Shown in pieces: positions 52,859 through 61,884 of a stretch of DNA of 64,000 nucleotides (position 1 is its first letter; each line of letters opens with the position of its first letter). The position numbers were made by a program, and so were the translations under genes. The notes under the pieces are model-generated. The model made no database searches. It worked only from the letters and a program-made list of their open reading frames with translations, and was not told the origin of the DNA. Origin of the DNA: Vibrio coralliirubri (GTDB taxonomy: Bacteria; Pseudomonadota; Gammaproteobacteria; Enterobacterales; Vibrionaceae); NCBI RefSeq assembly GCF_024347375.1, contig NZ_AP025470.1, positions 1,736,001 through 1,800,000 of the forward strand. Reading direction: 5' to 3'.

Positions 52859-53800
52859 ATGAAACAGCCTTTAAAAGCTTTAGCAATAGCTCTTGGATTG
52901 ACCTTGGGCGCCAACTGTCACGCAATTGAACTTAAGCCGGTCGATACCGACTTTACATTACAAATACTGGGTTCGGGTGGTCCTATCTCGGATGACCTAC
53001 GTGCATCATCAGGTGAAATCGTATGGTGGAAAGGCAAATCACGAATCATGATTGATGCCGGTGGCGGTGTTTACCTGCGTTTCGGTCAAGCGGGTGCAAA
53101 ACTTGAAGACCTAGATTTCATGGGTATCACTCACTTCCATACCGATCACGTCAATGACATGCCCGCTCTTCTTAAAGGCGGCTACTTCTTTGAACGTGAA
53201 AAGGCGTTGGAGATTTCAGGTCCAGCCGCAGGTTCTGCCTTCCCAAGCCTCAACGGTTACTTTGCAGCGAACTTTGACCCAGACCATGGCGCATACGCTT
53301 ACCTTGCTGGCTTATACGATGGAACCGATGGTCTATTCCCAGTCAATCTTACCGATGTTGACTATCAATCCACAGTGCCAACCGTCGTTTACGAAAAAGA
53401 TGGTTTGAAAATCACTGCTCTGGGTATTCCTCATGGTGATGTGCCTTGTCTCGCTTACCGAATAGAAAGTGAAGAAGGCGTGATGGTGATTTCAGCTGAC
53501 CAAAACGGTAGCAACCCGGCGTTCTTAGATTTCGCTCGTGGTGCCGACATCATGATGATGCCAATGGCGATTCATGAACAAGCTGATGGTGTCTCTACAT
53601 TCATGCACGCTAAGCCTTCTGTCATTGGTGAAATTGCGAAAGAGATCAATCCAAAAATGTTGGTACTTAACCACTGGATGGGTCTAGGCCTTAAGCGCAA
53701 ATCTGAATCAATCAAAATTGTACGCGAATACTACGACGGACCAATCATGTCTGGTCGTGATTTAGCGAGCTTCCCTATGTCTGCTGTAAAGGAGAAATAA
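52859..53800 (+). CDS. secreted metallo-beta-lactamase-fold hydrolase
   Basis: The 313-residue protein starts MKQPLKALAIALGLTLGANC, a signal peptide ending near CHA; GGATAAC lies upstream, and an in-frame ATG 48 bases earlier is rejected. Metal ligands are in GITHFHTDHVNDMPALL (HxHxDH), ALGIPHGDVPCLAYRI, VISADQNGSN and LVLNHW. The fold is that of RNase Z/arylsulfatase-like MBL proteins, here periplasmic. It ends one base before the precursor peptide gene, so it is the first gene of the MNIO operon. Its substrate is unknown. Confidence 0.85.
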   Translation: MKQPLKALAIALGLTLGANCHAIELKPVDTDFTLQILGSGGPISDDLRASSGEIVWWKGKSRIMIDAGGGVYLRFGQAGAKLEDLDFMGITHFHTDHVNDMPALLKGGYFFEREKALEISGPAAGSAFPSLNGYFAANFDPDHGAYAYLAGLYDGTDGLFPVNLTDVDYQSTVPTVVYEKDGLKITALGIPHGDVPCLAYRIESEEGVMVISADQNGSNPAFLDFARGADIMMMPMAIHEQADGVSTFMHAKPSVIGEIAKEINPKMLVLNHWMGLGLKRKSESIKIVREYYDGPIMSGRDLASFPMSAVKEK

Positions 53801-53801
53801 T

Positions 53802-54116
53802 ATGAACAACAAAATCGCCCTATCAATCGCGATCACGTCTGTGATTAGCCTTAACTCTGCAATGGCATTTGCTGATGCACCTGCCGAAGCCCCTGTTGAA
53901 GCTAAACAATCTTCAGGACACGGTGGTAAATGTGCTGCGGGTAAATGTGGTACAGAAAAACGCTTCGAAAAAGCGGAACTGACAAGCAACCCTCAAGACC
54001 GTTTAGTGCGCGCTCGTGACGGGAAATGTGGCTTAACGGCTGAAGGTATCTCGCCAAGCAAAGAGCGCATCCTAACGGCGAATAGCAAGGTGACAGGTGG
54101 AGTATGTGGCCAGTAG
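53802..54116 (+). CDS. Cys-motif precursor peptide of an MNIO (bufferin/HvfA-type) RiPP
   Basis: The 104-residue protein has a Sec signal (MNNKIALSIAITSVISLNSA, cleavage about residue 24). The mature part is an Ala/Pro/Glu-rich stretch, then four cysteines at 44, 49, 76 and 102 in the settings GKCAAGKCG, DGKCG and GVCGQ. KCG motifs after a signal peptide, directly upstream of a DUF692 gene, are the mark of HvfA/bufferin precursors, where the MNIO enzyme converts cysteines to copper-binding heterocycles (family knowledge). It overlaps the MNIO gene by 13 bp. Confidence 0.78.
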   Translation: MNNKIALSIAITSVISLNSAMAFADAPAEAPVEAKQSSGHGGKCAAGKCGTEKRFEKAELTSNPQDRLVRARDGKCGLTAEGISPSKERILTANSKVTGGVCGQ

Positions 54117-55084
54117 AAACGCATAAAACTAAAGCTTTAAAAACTAAGGCTTTAGCATCAAATGACCAAGCCCCTAAAAGCAGCGAGTTAAACCATAAAG
54201 TGCGAACCATTCAGAATACAGACAAAGGCATTGGGCTACGCAGTGAGCATATTGAACTGCTCGCTCGTTCCCCAAAGCACCCTGATATTGATTTTCTGGA
54301 ATTGGCTCCCGAGAACTGGATGAGCTTAGGTGGTCTTAAGCGCGAACAACTACAGGATATAGCGAAGCAATACCCTTTGATCGCACACGGTTTAAGCTTA
54401 TCCATTGGAGATTGTCAGCCGCTTAACACGAAGTTTGTACGTCAGGTTGGTCAATTTCTCGATGAACTGAATATTCAGGTATACAGCGAGCATTTGAGCT
54501 TCTCTCGAGACAGCCAAGGGTATCTGTATGAACTGTTACCCGTGCCACGTCACGCAGAAAACATCGGCTATTTAGCGGACAGAATCAAGCAAGTCCAAGA
54601 CATCATTCAACGTCCTTTGGTAATGGAGAACATCTCTTATTACCACAACTACGGAGATGAGATGCCTGAGGGTGAGTTTGTCGCTGAAATAGCAAAGCGC
54701 AGTGGCTGTGAGTTGTTGGTCGACATCAACAATCTCTACGTGAACAGTCAGAACCACCACTTTGATGCCGCTGAAATGCTTAAGGCTTTACCAAGCGATG
54801 CTATTCGCTACTACCACATTGCTGGGCATTTAGTTGAAAGTGATGGCTCAGGTGGAAGTAACAAATCGCTGATTGATACCCACGGTATGCCGGTACAGCA
54901 AGCGGTTATTGACTTGGCGCGTTACACCTTCTCTATTCATGGCAGTAAACCGTTATTGCTCGAAAGAGACAACAACGTACCGCCTTTGGTCGTGCTGACT
55001 GAGGAATTACGAACGATGCACAGTCAGGTTCTAGATGCTGGTGTTGCTCATCGCCCAATGAATCAGGAGTTGGTTTATGCATAA
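54104..55084 (+). CDS. DUF692 multinuclear non-haem iron oxidative enzyme (MNIO)
   Basis: The 326-residue protein has a TIM-barrel type core from about residue 44 (GIGLRSEHIELL). Metal-ligand candidates are in YSEHLSFSRD, VMENISYYHN, LLVDINNLYVNSQNHHFD, YHIAGH and LIDTHG. The family (MbnB, TglH, BufB, HvfB) modifies Cys residues of a precursor peptide using iron and oxygen. The first 40 residues (with repeats KTKALKTKALAS) are an unusual polar extension, but no later Met offers a better start. It overlaps the precursor gene and the next gene, so translation is coupled. Confidence 0.88.
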   Translation: MWPVETHKTKALKTKALASNDQAPKSSELNHKVRTIQNTDKGIGLRSEHIELLARSPKHPDIDFLELAPENWMSLGGLKREQLQDIAKQYPLIAHGLSLSIGDCQPLNTKFVRQVGQFLDELNIQVYSEHLSFSRDSQGYLYELLPVPRHAENIGYLADRIKQVQDIIQRPLVMENISYYHNYGDEMPEGEFVAEIAKRSGCELLVDINNLYVNSQNHHFDAAEMLKALPSDAIRYYHIAGHLVESDGSGGSNKSLIDTHGMPVQQAVIDLARYTFSIHGSKPLLLERDNNVPPLVVLTEELRTMHSQVLDAGVAHRPMNQELVYA

Positions 55085-55862
55085 CCCTCCTAGCATGATG
55101 ATTACTCAAACACACGCACTAACCGCACTGATACGTTCGCCACTTGAAGACAACGCAGTGTGTCGATACAGCGAGTTCATTAGAGACAACGTATTTGGTG
55201 TATTGAACAACACATTCCCGCTGTTTTGCCAGCAAGTCGACCAAGACCAACTACTGATATTGGTTGATGAGTTTGTTGTCGTGCATTACGCCTCAGAGCC
55301 AGAGTTTCATCATATAGCCACTGAGTTTGTCAGCTTTATCCAGCGTCGCACTCAACCAATGGGTATGTCTAATCTGAGTGATTTGTCTACTTTGAGTGCG
55401 AGTCATGATCTTACAGCCGACCAGCTAGCGGTGTTGGAGTATGAATGGTGTGCCTTTTGCGTTGAGATTGACGCTTCAAAGCAAGTATTGCCGATGTCAT
55501 GGACGGGTGACCTTCGTGTTGATGAACAACAGCTTCAATTGGGTTTGTTAGTCAACAGTACGATGAAGCTCGTACAGGTACCTTTCCTTGTTCATGGTGA
55601 GTCACTGACGTTTCTAACACAAAGGCGACACCCCATTTATTACGCGATTTATCGCGACCGTGACCAACGCGTCAACACGATAAAACTAAGAGAAATTGAT
55701 GTTGCGATTATTCAAATAATTCAACAACAACCAAATCGTTCTTTAGCCGATATAAAACAAATAATTGCTCAACAATTGGCGAGATTCGAGTTTATTAATT
55801 GGGTCGAACATTTCAGTGAAGTTGAACTGATTGGCGTTCACTCTTTAGGAGAAAAATTATGA
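55077..55862 (+). CDS. DUF2063 partner protein of the MNIO enzyme
   Basis: The 261-residue protein has N-terminal DUF2063 features (IRSPLEDNAVCRYSEFIRDN, VFGVLNNTFPLFCQQV, and FVVVHYASEPEFHHIATEFV). A C-terminal part about 150-250 resembles the BufC/HvfC-type winged extension. In characterised MNIO systems such partners recognise the precursor and hand it to the enzyme. It overlaps the MNIO gene by 8 bp and the DoxX gene by 4 bp. Confidence 0.85.
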   Translation: MHNPPSMMITQTHALTALIRSPLEDNAVCRYSEFIRDNVFGVLNNTFPLFCQQVDQDQLLILVDEFVVVHYASEPEFHHIATEFVSFIQRRTQPMGMSNLSDLSTLSASHDLTADQLAVLEYEWCAFCVEIDASKQVLPMSWTGDLRVDEQQLQLGLLVNSTMKLVQVPFLVHGESLTFLTQRRHPIYYAIYRDRDQRVNTIKLREIDVAIIQIIQQQPNRSLADIKQIIAQQLARFEFINWVEHFSEVELIGVHSLGEKL

Positions 55863-56467
55863 TTAAGTCAGCCCTCAGCTGGTACGACGCTATTGTCGAA
55901 AAATGCAAACAATACGATTACTTAGTACTACTTTCAGTACGTCTTTATTTGATTCCGGTGATTTATGTCGGTGCACGCTCTAAAGTGCTGGGCTTCTCGG
56001 GAACAGTGGCATGGTTTGGTGCTTCAGCAGCCGACGGTGGTCTTAACCTTCCCTTCCCTGAGCTACTGGCATTTCTAGCGGCAGCGACCGAAGTATTAGG
56101 TTGTATCTGTATCGCGTTAGGTCTGTTTACTCGCTTTATCTCGATTCCAATGATTTTCATGATGAGCGTAGCAAGTGCAATGGTTCACTGGAAACACGGT
56201 TGGGATGCGATTGCGACTGGTGGTATGGAAGCAACCGTTCGTCTTAACGGCTTCATCGAATGGCTCGCGGTTAACTTCCCAGGTCGTTACAACTACATCA
56301 CAGAACTTGGCGACCCGGTAATGCTGAACAACGGTATGGAGTTCGCAGGAACCTACTTCGTGATGTTGTTAGTACTGCTTGTTTACGGTGGTGGCCGTTA
56401 CGTGAGTGCAGATTACTGGCTGCGTAAACAGTTCTCTAAAAAACAAAACAAAGCACTTCGTTGGTAA
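55859..56467 (+). CDS. DoxX family membrane protein
   Basis: The 202-residue protein has four helices. It contains LPFPELLAFLAAATEVLGCI and ALGLFTRFISIPMIFMMSVA, the DoxX core. DoxX proteins end many bufferin/HvfA operons (BufD/HvfD position). Their function is open; quinone- or thiol-linked redox reactions have been proposed for some relatives. KOPS-type CCCTTCCC lies in the gene at 56051. Confidence 0.85.
   Translation: MIKSALSWYDAIVEKCKQYDYLVLLSVRLYLIPVIYVGARSKVLGFSGTVAWFGASAADGGLNLPFPELLAFLAAATEVLGCICIALGLFTRFISIPMIFMMSVASAMVHWKHGWDAIATGGMEATVRLNGFIEWLAVNFPGRYNYITELGDPVMLNNGMEFAGTYFVMLLVLLVYGGGRYVSADYWLRKQFSKKQNKALRW
56051..56058 (-). promoter_or_regulatory. KOPS octamer (GGGAAGGG on minus strand)
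   Basis: CCCTTCCC on the plus strand, right of dif, so it reads toward dif. Third octamer with correct polarity in this window. Confidence 0.5.
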
Positions 56468-56575
56468 TAGATTCTTTTCACACAGCTACATGTAAAACCC
56501 TTAATTAGTTCTCTCTAATTATCATCTTATTTTCCATTATCTTACCCGTCACACTCGTGGCGGGAAGGAGTTTTT

Positions 56576-58192
56576 ATGCTTACAGATGTCGTTGATCTGT
56601 CGCGGTTTCAATTCGCAAGTACCGCTCTTTATCACTTTATATTCGTCCCCCTAACTATAGGCCTCTCCTTCTTACTCGCAGTGATGGAATCGCTGTATGT
56701 CATGACCAACAAAACCATCTACAAGGACATGACCAAGTTCTGGGGTAAGTTGTTTGGTATTAACTTTGCTGTCGGTGTTGCTACCGGCTTAACCATGGAA
56801 TTCCAGTTCGGTACTAACTGGGCTTATTACTCGCATTACGTAGGCGATATCTTTGGCGCTCCGCTGGCCATTGAAGCCTTGATTGCGTTTTTCTTGGAAT
56901 CAACCTTAGTCGGTATGTTCTTCTTCGGTTGGGACAAGCTTTCTAAGCGTCAGCACTTATCGGTAACGTGGTTGACGGCGTTGGGTTCGAACTTCTCTGG
57001 TCTGTGGATTCTGATGGCCAATGGCTGGATGCAAAACCCAGTGGGCGCAGAGTTTAACTTCGAAACCATGCGTATGGAGATGACAGACTTCGTCGAAGTG
57101 ATCTTCAACCCAGTGACTCAAGTGAAGTTCGTACATACCGTTGCGGCAGGTTACACAACCGGCGCGCTATTTATCATGGGTATCAGTGCTTACTACATGC
57201 TTAAAGGGCGTGATTTACCGTTCGCTCGTCGTTCATTTGCAGTAGCAAGTGCTTTTGGTATGGCTGCGATTGTGTCGACAGTGATGCTAGGCGATGAATC
57301 TGGTTATGAATTGGGTGATGTTCAACAGGTGAAGCTAGCGGCTATTGAAGCTGAATGGTACACAGAAGAAGCCCCTGCCTCATTCACACTGTTCGGCTTC
57401 CCGAATCAAGAAACCATGGAAACGGACTACGCGATTAAGATCCCTTATGTGATGGGTATTATCGCAACGCGATCTTTGGATACGCCAGTTGTCGGCATTC
57501 GTGATCTATTGGCAAAGAATGAAGAACGTGTTCGCAGCGGTATCTTAGCTTATGGGCTATTAGAAAAACTGCGTTCTGGTGATAAATCACAACAAAATAT
57601 CGATGATTTTGAATCGGTTAAACATGATTTAGGTTATGGATTACTGGTTAAGAAATACAGCGATAACGTAGTGGATGCAACAGAGCAACAGATCAAACAA
57701 GCAGCCAAAGACACAATCCCCACGGTTGCCCCTCTGTTCTGGAGCTTCCGCATCATGGTGGTGTGTGGCGTCTTGATGTTTGCCATCATTGGTCTTTCAT
57801 TCGTACAAATTTGTCGTCGTAAGATTGGTACCAACCGTTGGTTACTGAAAGCAACAATATGCGCGATTCCACTACCTTGGATTGCCTGTGAAGCCGGTTG
57901 GTTTGTTGCGGAATACGGTCGTCAGCCTTGGGCTATTGGTGAAATTCTGCCAGTAAACATGGCGGCTTCTAATCTACCCGCTTCAAGTTTATGGATCTCT
58001 ATCGGATTGGTTTACTTGTTCTACACCGCATTCCTGATTGTAGAAATGTTCCTGATGGTTAAGTTTGCAAAAATGGGCCCGAGCGCACTGAAAACGGGTC
58101 GCTATCACCATGAGCAATCAAACCAAGATCTAGCCATTACAGGTGAGCAAAGCGCACCGCGTCAGCTAGATAAAACTATCGACCTTCATTAA
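56576..58192 (+). CDS. cydA: cytochrome bd ubiquinol oxidase subunit I
   Basis: The 538-residue protein begins [20 protein letters not shown]; the haem b595-ligand His is in [15 protein letters not shown]. The quinol loop and C-terminal helices are full length, with the long Q loop (about 250-390) as in the E. coli-type enzyme. GRQPW in the block [13 protein letters not shown] is conserved. It reduces oxygen with quinol. AAGGAG precedes the ATG. The operon cydABX follows the MNIO cluster by 108 bp in the same direction; it may be a second bd oxidase locus of the genome (not checkable here). Confidence 0.95.
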   Translation: MLTDVVDLSRFQFASTALYHFIFVPLTIGLSFLLAVMESLYVMTNKTIYKDMTKFWGKLFGINFAVGVATGLTMEFQFGTNWAYYSHYVGDIFGAPLAIEALIAFFLESTLVGMFFFGWDKLSKRQHLSVTWLTALGSNFSGLWILMANGWMQNPVGAEFNFETMRMEMTDFVEVIFNPVTQVKFVHTVAAGYTTGALFIMGISAYYMLKGRDLPFARRSFAVASAFGMAAIVSTVMLGDESGYELGDVQQVKLAAIEAEWYTEEAPASFTLFGFPNQETMETDYAIKIPYVMGIIATRSLDTPVVGIRDLLAKNEERVRSGILAYGLLEKLRSGDKSQQNIDDFESVKHDLGYGLLVKKYSDNVVDATEQQIKQAAKDTIPTVAPLFWSFRIMVVCGVLMFAIIGLSFVQICRRKIGTNRWLLKATICAIPLPWIACEAGWFVAEYGRQPWAIGEILPVNMAASNLPASSLWISIGLVYLFYTAFLIVEMFLMVKFAKMGPSALKTGRYHHEQSNQDLAITGEQSAPRQLDKTIDLH

Positions 58193-58201
58193 GGAATTCA
58201 G

Positions 58202-59338
58202 ATGTTTGATTACGAAAATCTTCGCCTGTTTACATGGGCAGTTATTGGCGTGTTGTTGATCGGTTTTATCATTACCGATGGTTTCGACATGGGCGTTGCG
58301 GCGTTGCTCCCTGTTCTAGGGAAGTCAGAAGTTGACCGACGAATCATGATTAACTCGATTGCCCCTCACTGGGATGGCAACCAAGTATGGTTGGTTACCG
58401 CGGGTGGCGCTATCTTTGCGATATGGCCTGCAATCTACGCGGCTGCGTTCTCCGGGTTCTATTTAGCCATGATTATCGTGTTGGCGACCTTGTGGTTAAG
58501 ACCGCTCGGTATGGATTACCGCGCTAAAATCGACAACCCACAATGGAAGAAAGCGTGTGATATTGCACTTATCGTCAGTGGCTTCATTCCTCCGGTTATC
58601 TTTGGTGTTGGTTTCGGTAACTTGATGATTGGTGTTCCGTTTGAATTTAACGAATTGCTAATGATGTCATACCAAGGTGGTTTCTGGGATCTACTCACGC
58701 CTTTCCCACTGCTATGTGGCTTGGTGAGCTTGGCGATGGTTGTCACGCAAGGCGCGGCATTCCTACAGATGAAAACGACGGGTGATTTAAAACAACGCGC
58801 GCAGAAAGTGATCGTATGCATGGCGCTTGTCACTGTCGGACTGTTTATTGTTGGTGGGATATACGCGTATACACTTCCGGGTTACCTGATTACTAGCCCA
58901 GTTGTGACTGATGGTGTTTCAAACCCGTTGCTAAAACATGTCATGAAGTTTGATGACTTACTGTTACATAACTACGAAAACTATCCAGTACTTTGGGGAA
59001 TCCCTGCTCTAGGCATCATCGGAATGCTGAGTTGTGCAGTGATGACTCGACTTAACCGCGCTGGTTTGGCCTTCGCTTCGTCGAGCTTATCGATAGCAAG
59101 CATCATAACGACAGCGGGCGTTGCCCTATTCCCAATGATCATGCCATCTAGCTTGATGCCATCGCACAGCTTAACGCTGTGGGACGGAACATCGAGTGAG
59201 TTAACACTGAGCATTATCTCGGTTGTGGCAGTTATCGTGGTGCCAATTATTTTGGGTTACACAATCTGGTGTTACTACAAAATGTTCGGTCGACTAGACA
59301 GCCAATACATTCACGATAACAGCTCGTCACTGTATTAA
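58202..59338 (+). CDS. cydB: cytochrome bd ubiquinol oxidase subunit II
   Basis: The 378-residue protein has about eight or nine helices. It contains DGFDMGVAALLPVLGKSEVD and NSIAPHWDGNQVWLVTAGGA, both conserved in CydB, and WLRPLGMDYRAKI. It begins 10 bp after cydA behind AAGGAATTC. It forms the heterodimer with CydA. Confidence 0.95.
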   Translation: MFDYENLRLFTWAVIGVLLIGFIITDGFDMGVAALLPVLGKSEVDRRIMINSIAPHWDGNQVWLVTAGGAIFAIWPAIYAAAFSGFYLAMIIVLATLWLRPLGMDYRAKIDNPQWKKACDIALIVSGFIPPVIFGVGFGNLMIGVPFEFNELLMMSYQGGFWDLLTPFPLLCGLVSLAMVVTQGAAFLQMKTTGDLKQRAQKVIVCMALVTVGLFIVGGIYAYTLPGYLITSPVVTDGVSNPLLKHVMKFDDLLLHNYENYPVLWGIPALGIIGMLSCAVMTRLNRAGLAFASSSLSIASIITTAGVALFPMIMPSSLMPSHSLTLWDGTSSELTLSIISVVAVIVVPIILGYTIWCYYKMFGRLDSQYIHDNSSSLY

Positions 59339-59364
59339 TTAAAGATGAAATAGGAGGATAACCT

Positions 59365-59478
59365 ATGTGGTATTTATGTTGGGTACTGGGCGTATTACTC
59401 GCCTGCGCGTTTGGAATCATTAATGCGCTGTGGTTAGAGCACACCGACTTTCTCGATGAACAAAACGAACAAAATTGA
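59365..59478 (+). CDS. cydX: small subunit CydX of the bd oxidase
   Basis: The 37-residue protein MWYLCWVLGVLLACAFGIIN then ALWLEHTDFLDEQ matches E. coli CydX (MWYFAWILGTLLACSFGVI) nearly position for position. It has one membrane helix and an acidic tail. AGGAGG lies 7 bases before the ATG. CydX stabilises the haems of CydAB. Confidence 0.95.
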   Translation: MWYLCWVLGVLLACAFGIINALWLEHTDFLDEQNEQN

Positions 59479-59840
59479 TCGGTAAAGTTACTAACAACTG
59501 TTAACTCGATAGTAAGCTAACTACTTAAAATAACTGAAAGTCCTCACTTAATGCGATGCCTGCGATTTCAAAGATCGCCGACATGAGTGTTAATGAGGAC
59601 TTTTTCTTTTCGCATCTAATCTCATGTGCTTAACCTCATCTTACCCAGCTAACTAGACTCTTCAAATTACTAAGTTAATCGTTAAGTTGGTTCATATCAT
59701 CGATTAAGTTGCTTTCCCCACCAACCGACCTTGCTTTAACAATCCTATAGGCTATTAGTTACATATCCATCATTTAAATGTATCTAATAACTATTAAGCA
59801 TAGATGGACATGAAACGTCATCGGCTAAAGGGAGTTAACC
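59479..59840. other. intergenic region with cydABX terminator
   Basis: AAAGTCCTCA (59537-59546) pairs with TGAGGACTTT (59594-59603) across a long loop, then TTCTTTT: the terminator of cydABX. The remaining 235 bp up to the chemoreceptor gene show no gene; the sequence TTAAGTTG occurs twice near 59690-59712. Confidence 0.6.
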
Positions 59841-61730
59841 ATGAACAATCCATCAGAACCTCAGCATCGTTTGCTGTCTCTTTCTATTCGCAGTAAGTTT
59901 ATTTTAATCAACCTCACCCTGTTTATTTCTGTTTTTATCTATGCCATCTACGAGCAGTTCAGCTTAGACAAATTGGAATCATTGGAGATCGCTGCAACCG
60001 AAAACCTCAGAAGCTCAGTCGATTTATTAACGCTTAGGCGACATGAGAAAGACTTCTTGTCTCGCCACGATCAAAAATACGCAGAGCGTTTCGATAAAAC
60101 CGCTGACACATTGAATCAAAGATTGGTGACGTTGAACCAAACCCTAACCTCGCACGAGCTTCACCTGACCGATCAAATGACCAAGATCTCCGATACCCTT
60201 CATCAATATCAGAAACAGTTCCACCAGATCGTTAATCAAGTGAATGACATCGAACGCACCACCCCACCTTTGGGCTTTGTCGCAGTTCTCGATGGAAAAA
60301 GAACAGCGCTAAAATCAGCAATCGAATCAGAATCAAGTTTGGCACTGGAACTTGCGTTGTTAGAGCTGATTGAAAAAGACTTCCATTACCTCGCACATAT
60401 TAATGGCCAAACGAATGCGGCGTTAACTAATGCTCTTGTTGAGTTTGAACCCTACTCCCAAACTTCGATTGCGACTGAACAAGCCTATTCCGAATATAAG
60501 GCTGCGATTGAAACTCTGTTGGTTGCTAACAGCAATCTAGGTTTGTCTTCAGAGTTGGGGCTTAGAGGCGCCTTACGTAGCAATGTTCATCAAACGGAAC
60601 AAGCCATTGAAGAAGTGCAGAATGAGATAAGCCAAGCGATTACAGCGGCAGTTAGAAACACACAAAACATGTTACATCTGTTTGGTGCAGCTATCGTCGC
60701 TCTGCTTTCTCTGTTATTGGTATTCATCGGTCGCAACATCCTGGGTCGTATCAAAGCGATAAACGTGATGATGGAGTCTATTGCAAATGGAGATGGAGAC
60801 TTAACCGTCAGAATGAACGCCAAAGGTAACGACGAGCTCGCTCAACTTGCCCACTCGTTCGATACCTTCATCGATAAACTGCACGGTAACATCAAAGAGC
60901 TATCCGGCGTGATGACGGTGCTGACAGACAGTTCATGCAGCTCTGAAGAAGCGGCAGTCAAAAGCATGAGCAATGCAGAGAAACAAAAGCAGCAATCTGA
61001 ATCGGTAGCGACGGCAGTTAACGAGTTAGTGATGACCAGTAATGAGGTGACGGCGAACATCGAAAATGCCGCAACCAATGCCGAGAAGATCAAAGAAAAT
61101 GCCCATCAAGCGCTACAAAAAACACAATCAACCAACGACAGTATTAATGTTTTGGTAGAAAACATCGCAGAGTCTCAGGATCTCATCGTTCAGCTTGAAG
61201 AACAGAGCCGTGAAATCAATCAGGTGGTGACGACCATTCAAGGTATTGCTGAGCAAACTAACCTATTGGCACTTAATGCTGCGATTGAAGCAGCGCGTGC
61301 TGGCGATCATGGACGAGGTTTCGCTGTGGTTGCCTCGGAAGTACGACAGCTTTCGTTAATGACTAACGACTCAACCCATCAAATAGAATCAACGATTCAT
61401 GGTTTAACCACTGGGATAGACAAGACCGTTGCTAAGATGACAGCGAGCTTAGAACAAACTGAGCTGGTGAAAAGCCAAACCAAAGACGTGGTGAATGCGA
61501 TAGAAGGAATACACTTCCAAGTTGGCGAGATGTTCGACTTAAACAGTCAGATCTCAACAGCGTCCGAAGAGCAATCGATGGTTTCGGTTGAGATTGACCG
61601 AAACATTACGGATATCGCTCACCTTGCCAGTGATACCTATACCGTGGTTTCTGGATCAGTACGTTGCAGTGAACAAGTCTCGAGCGTGAGTGTGAAGCTA
61701 GAGAAGATTGTCGCGCAGTTTAAGTACTAG
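59841..61730 (+). CDS. methyl-accepting chemotaxis protein
   Basis: The 629-residue protein has a first membrane helix at about 19-37 and a periplasmic helical sensor about 38-275 (with [13 protein letters not shown], a HBM/helical-bimodular-type motif). The second helix is about 276-298, followed by a HAMP domain ([20 protein letters not shown]). The signalling tip is [20 protein letters not shown] in the C-terminal domain. No C-terminal pentapeptide for CheR. The ligand cannot be told from sequence. Confidence 0.93.
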   Translation: MNNPSEPQHRLLSLSIRSKFILINLTLFISVFIYAIYEQFSLDKLESLEIAATENLRSSVDLLTLRRHEKDFLSRHDQKYAERFDKTADTLNQRLVTLNQTLTSHELHLTDQMTKISDTLHQYQKQFHQIVNQVNDIERTTPPLGFVAVLDGKRTALKSAIESESSLALELALLELIEKDFHYLAHINGQTNAALTNALVEFEPYSQTSIATEQAYSEYKAAIETLLVANSNLGLSSELGLRGALRSNVHQTEQAIEEVQNEISQAITAAVRNTQNMLHLFGAAIVALLSLLLVFIGRNILGRIKAINVMMESIANGDGDLTVRMNAKGNDELAQLAHSFDTFIDKLHGNIKELSGVMTVLTDSSCSSEEAAVKSMSNAEKQKQQSESVATAVNELVMTSNEVTANIENAATNAEKIKENAHQALQKTQSTNDSINVLVENIAESQDLIVQLEEQSREINQVVTTIQGIAEQTNLLALNAAIEAARAGDHGRGFAVVASEVRQLSLMTNDSTHQIESTIHGLTTGIDKTVAKMTASLEQTELVKSQTKDVVNAIEGIHFQVGEMFDLNSQISTASEEQSMVSVEIDRNITDIAHLASDTYTVVSGSVRCSEQVSSVSVKLEKIVAQFKY

Positions 61731-61731
61731 T

Positions 61732-61759
61732 GATTAACGATTGACGATTGACGATTGAC
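61732..61759 (+). repeat. four tandem 7-bp repeats
   Basis: GATTAAC followed by three copies of GATTGAC, directly after the chemoreceptor stop codon. A short slippage-type repeat with no evident function. Confidence 0.85.
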
Positions 61760-61793
61760 GCAAGCTAGTTGATTTATGTGGTATAGAAAAACA

Positions 61794-61829
61794 AAAGGCC
61801 TCTATCTGATTGCTAAGATAGAGGCCTTT
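61794..61829. terminator. bidirectional terminator between the chemoreceptor and ybiT
   Basis: A fourteen-base stem AAAGGCCTCTATCT (61794-61807) / AGATAGAGGCCTTT (61816-61829), usable by both converging genes. Confidence 0.92.
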
Positions 61830-61884
61830 CTAATTTTGAATACGTACTAACGTGTTATTACGTATTAGCTCTTGCTACACGGTA

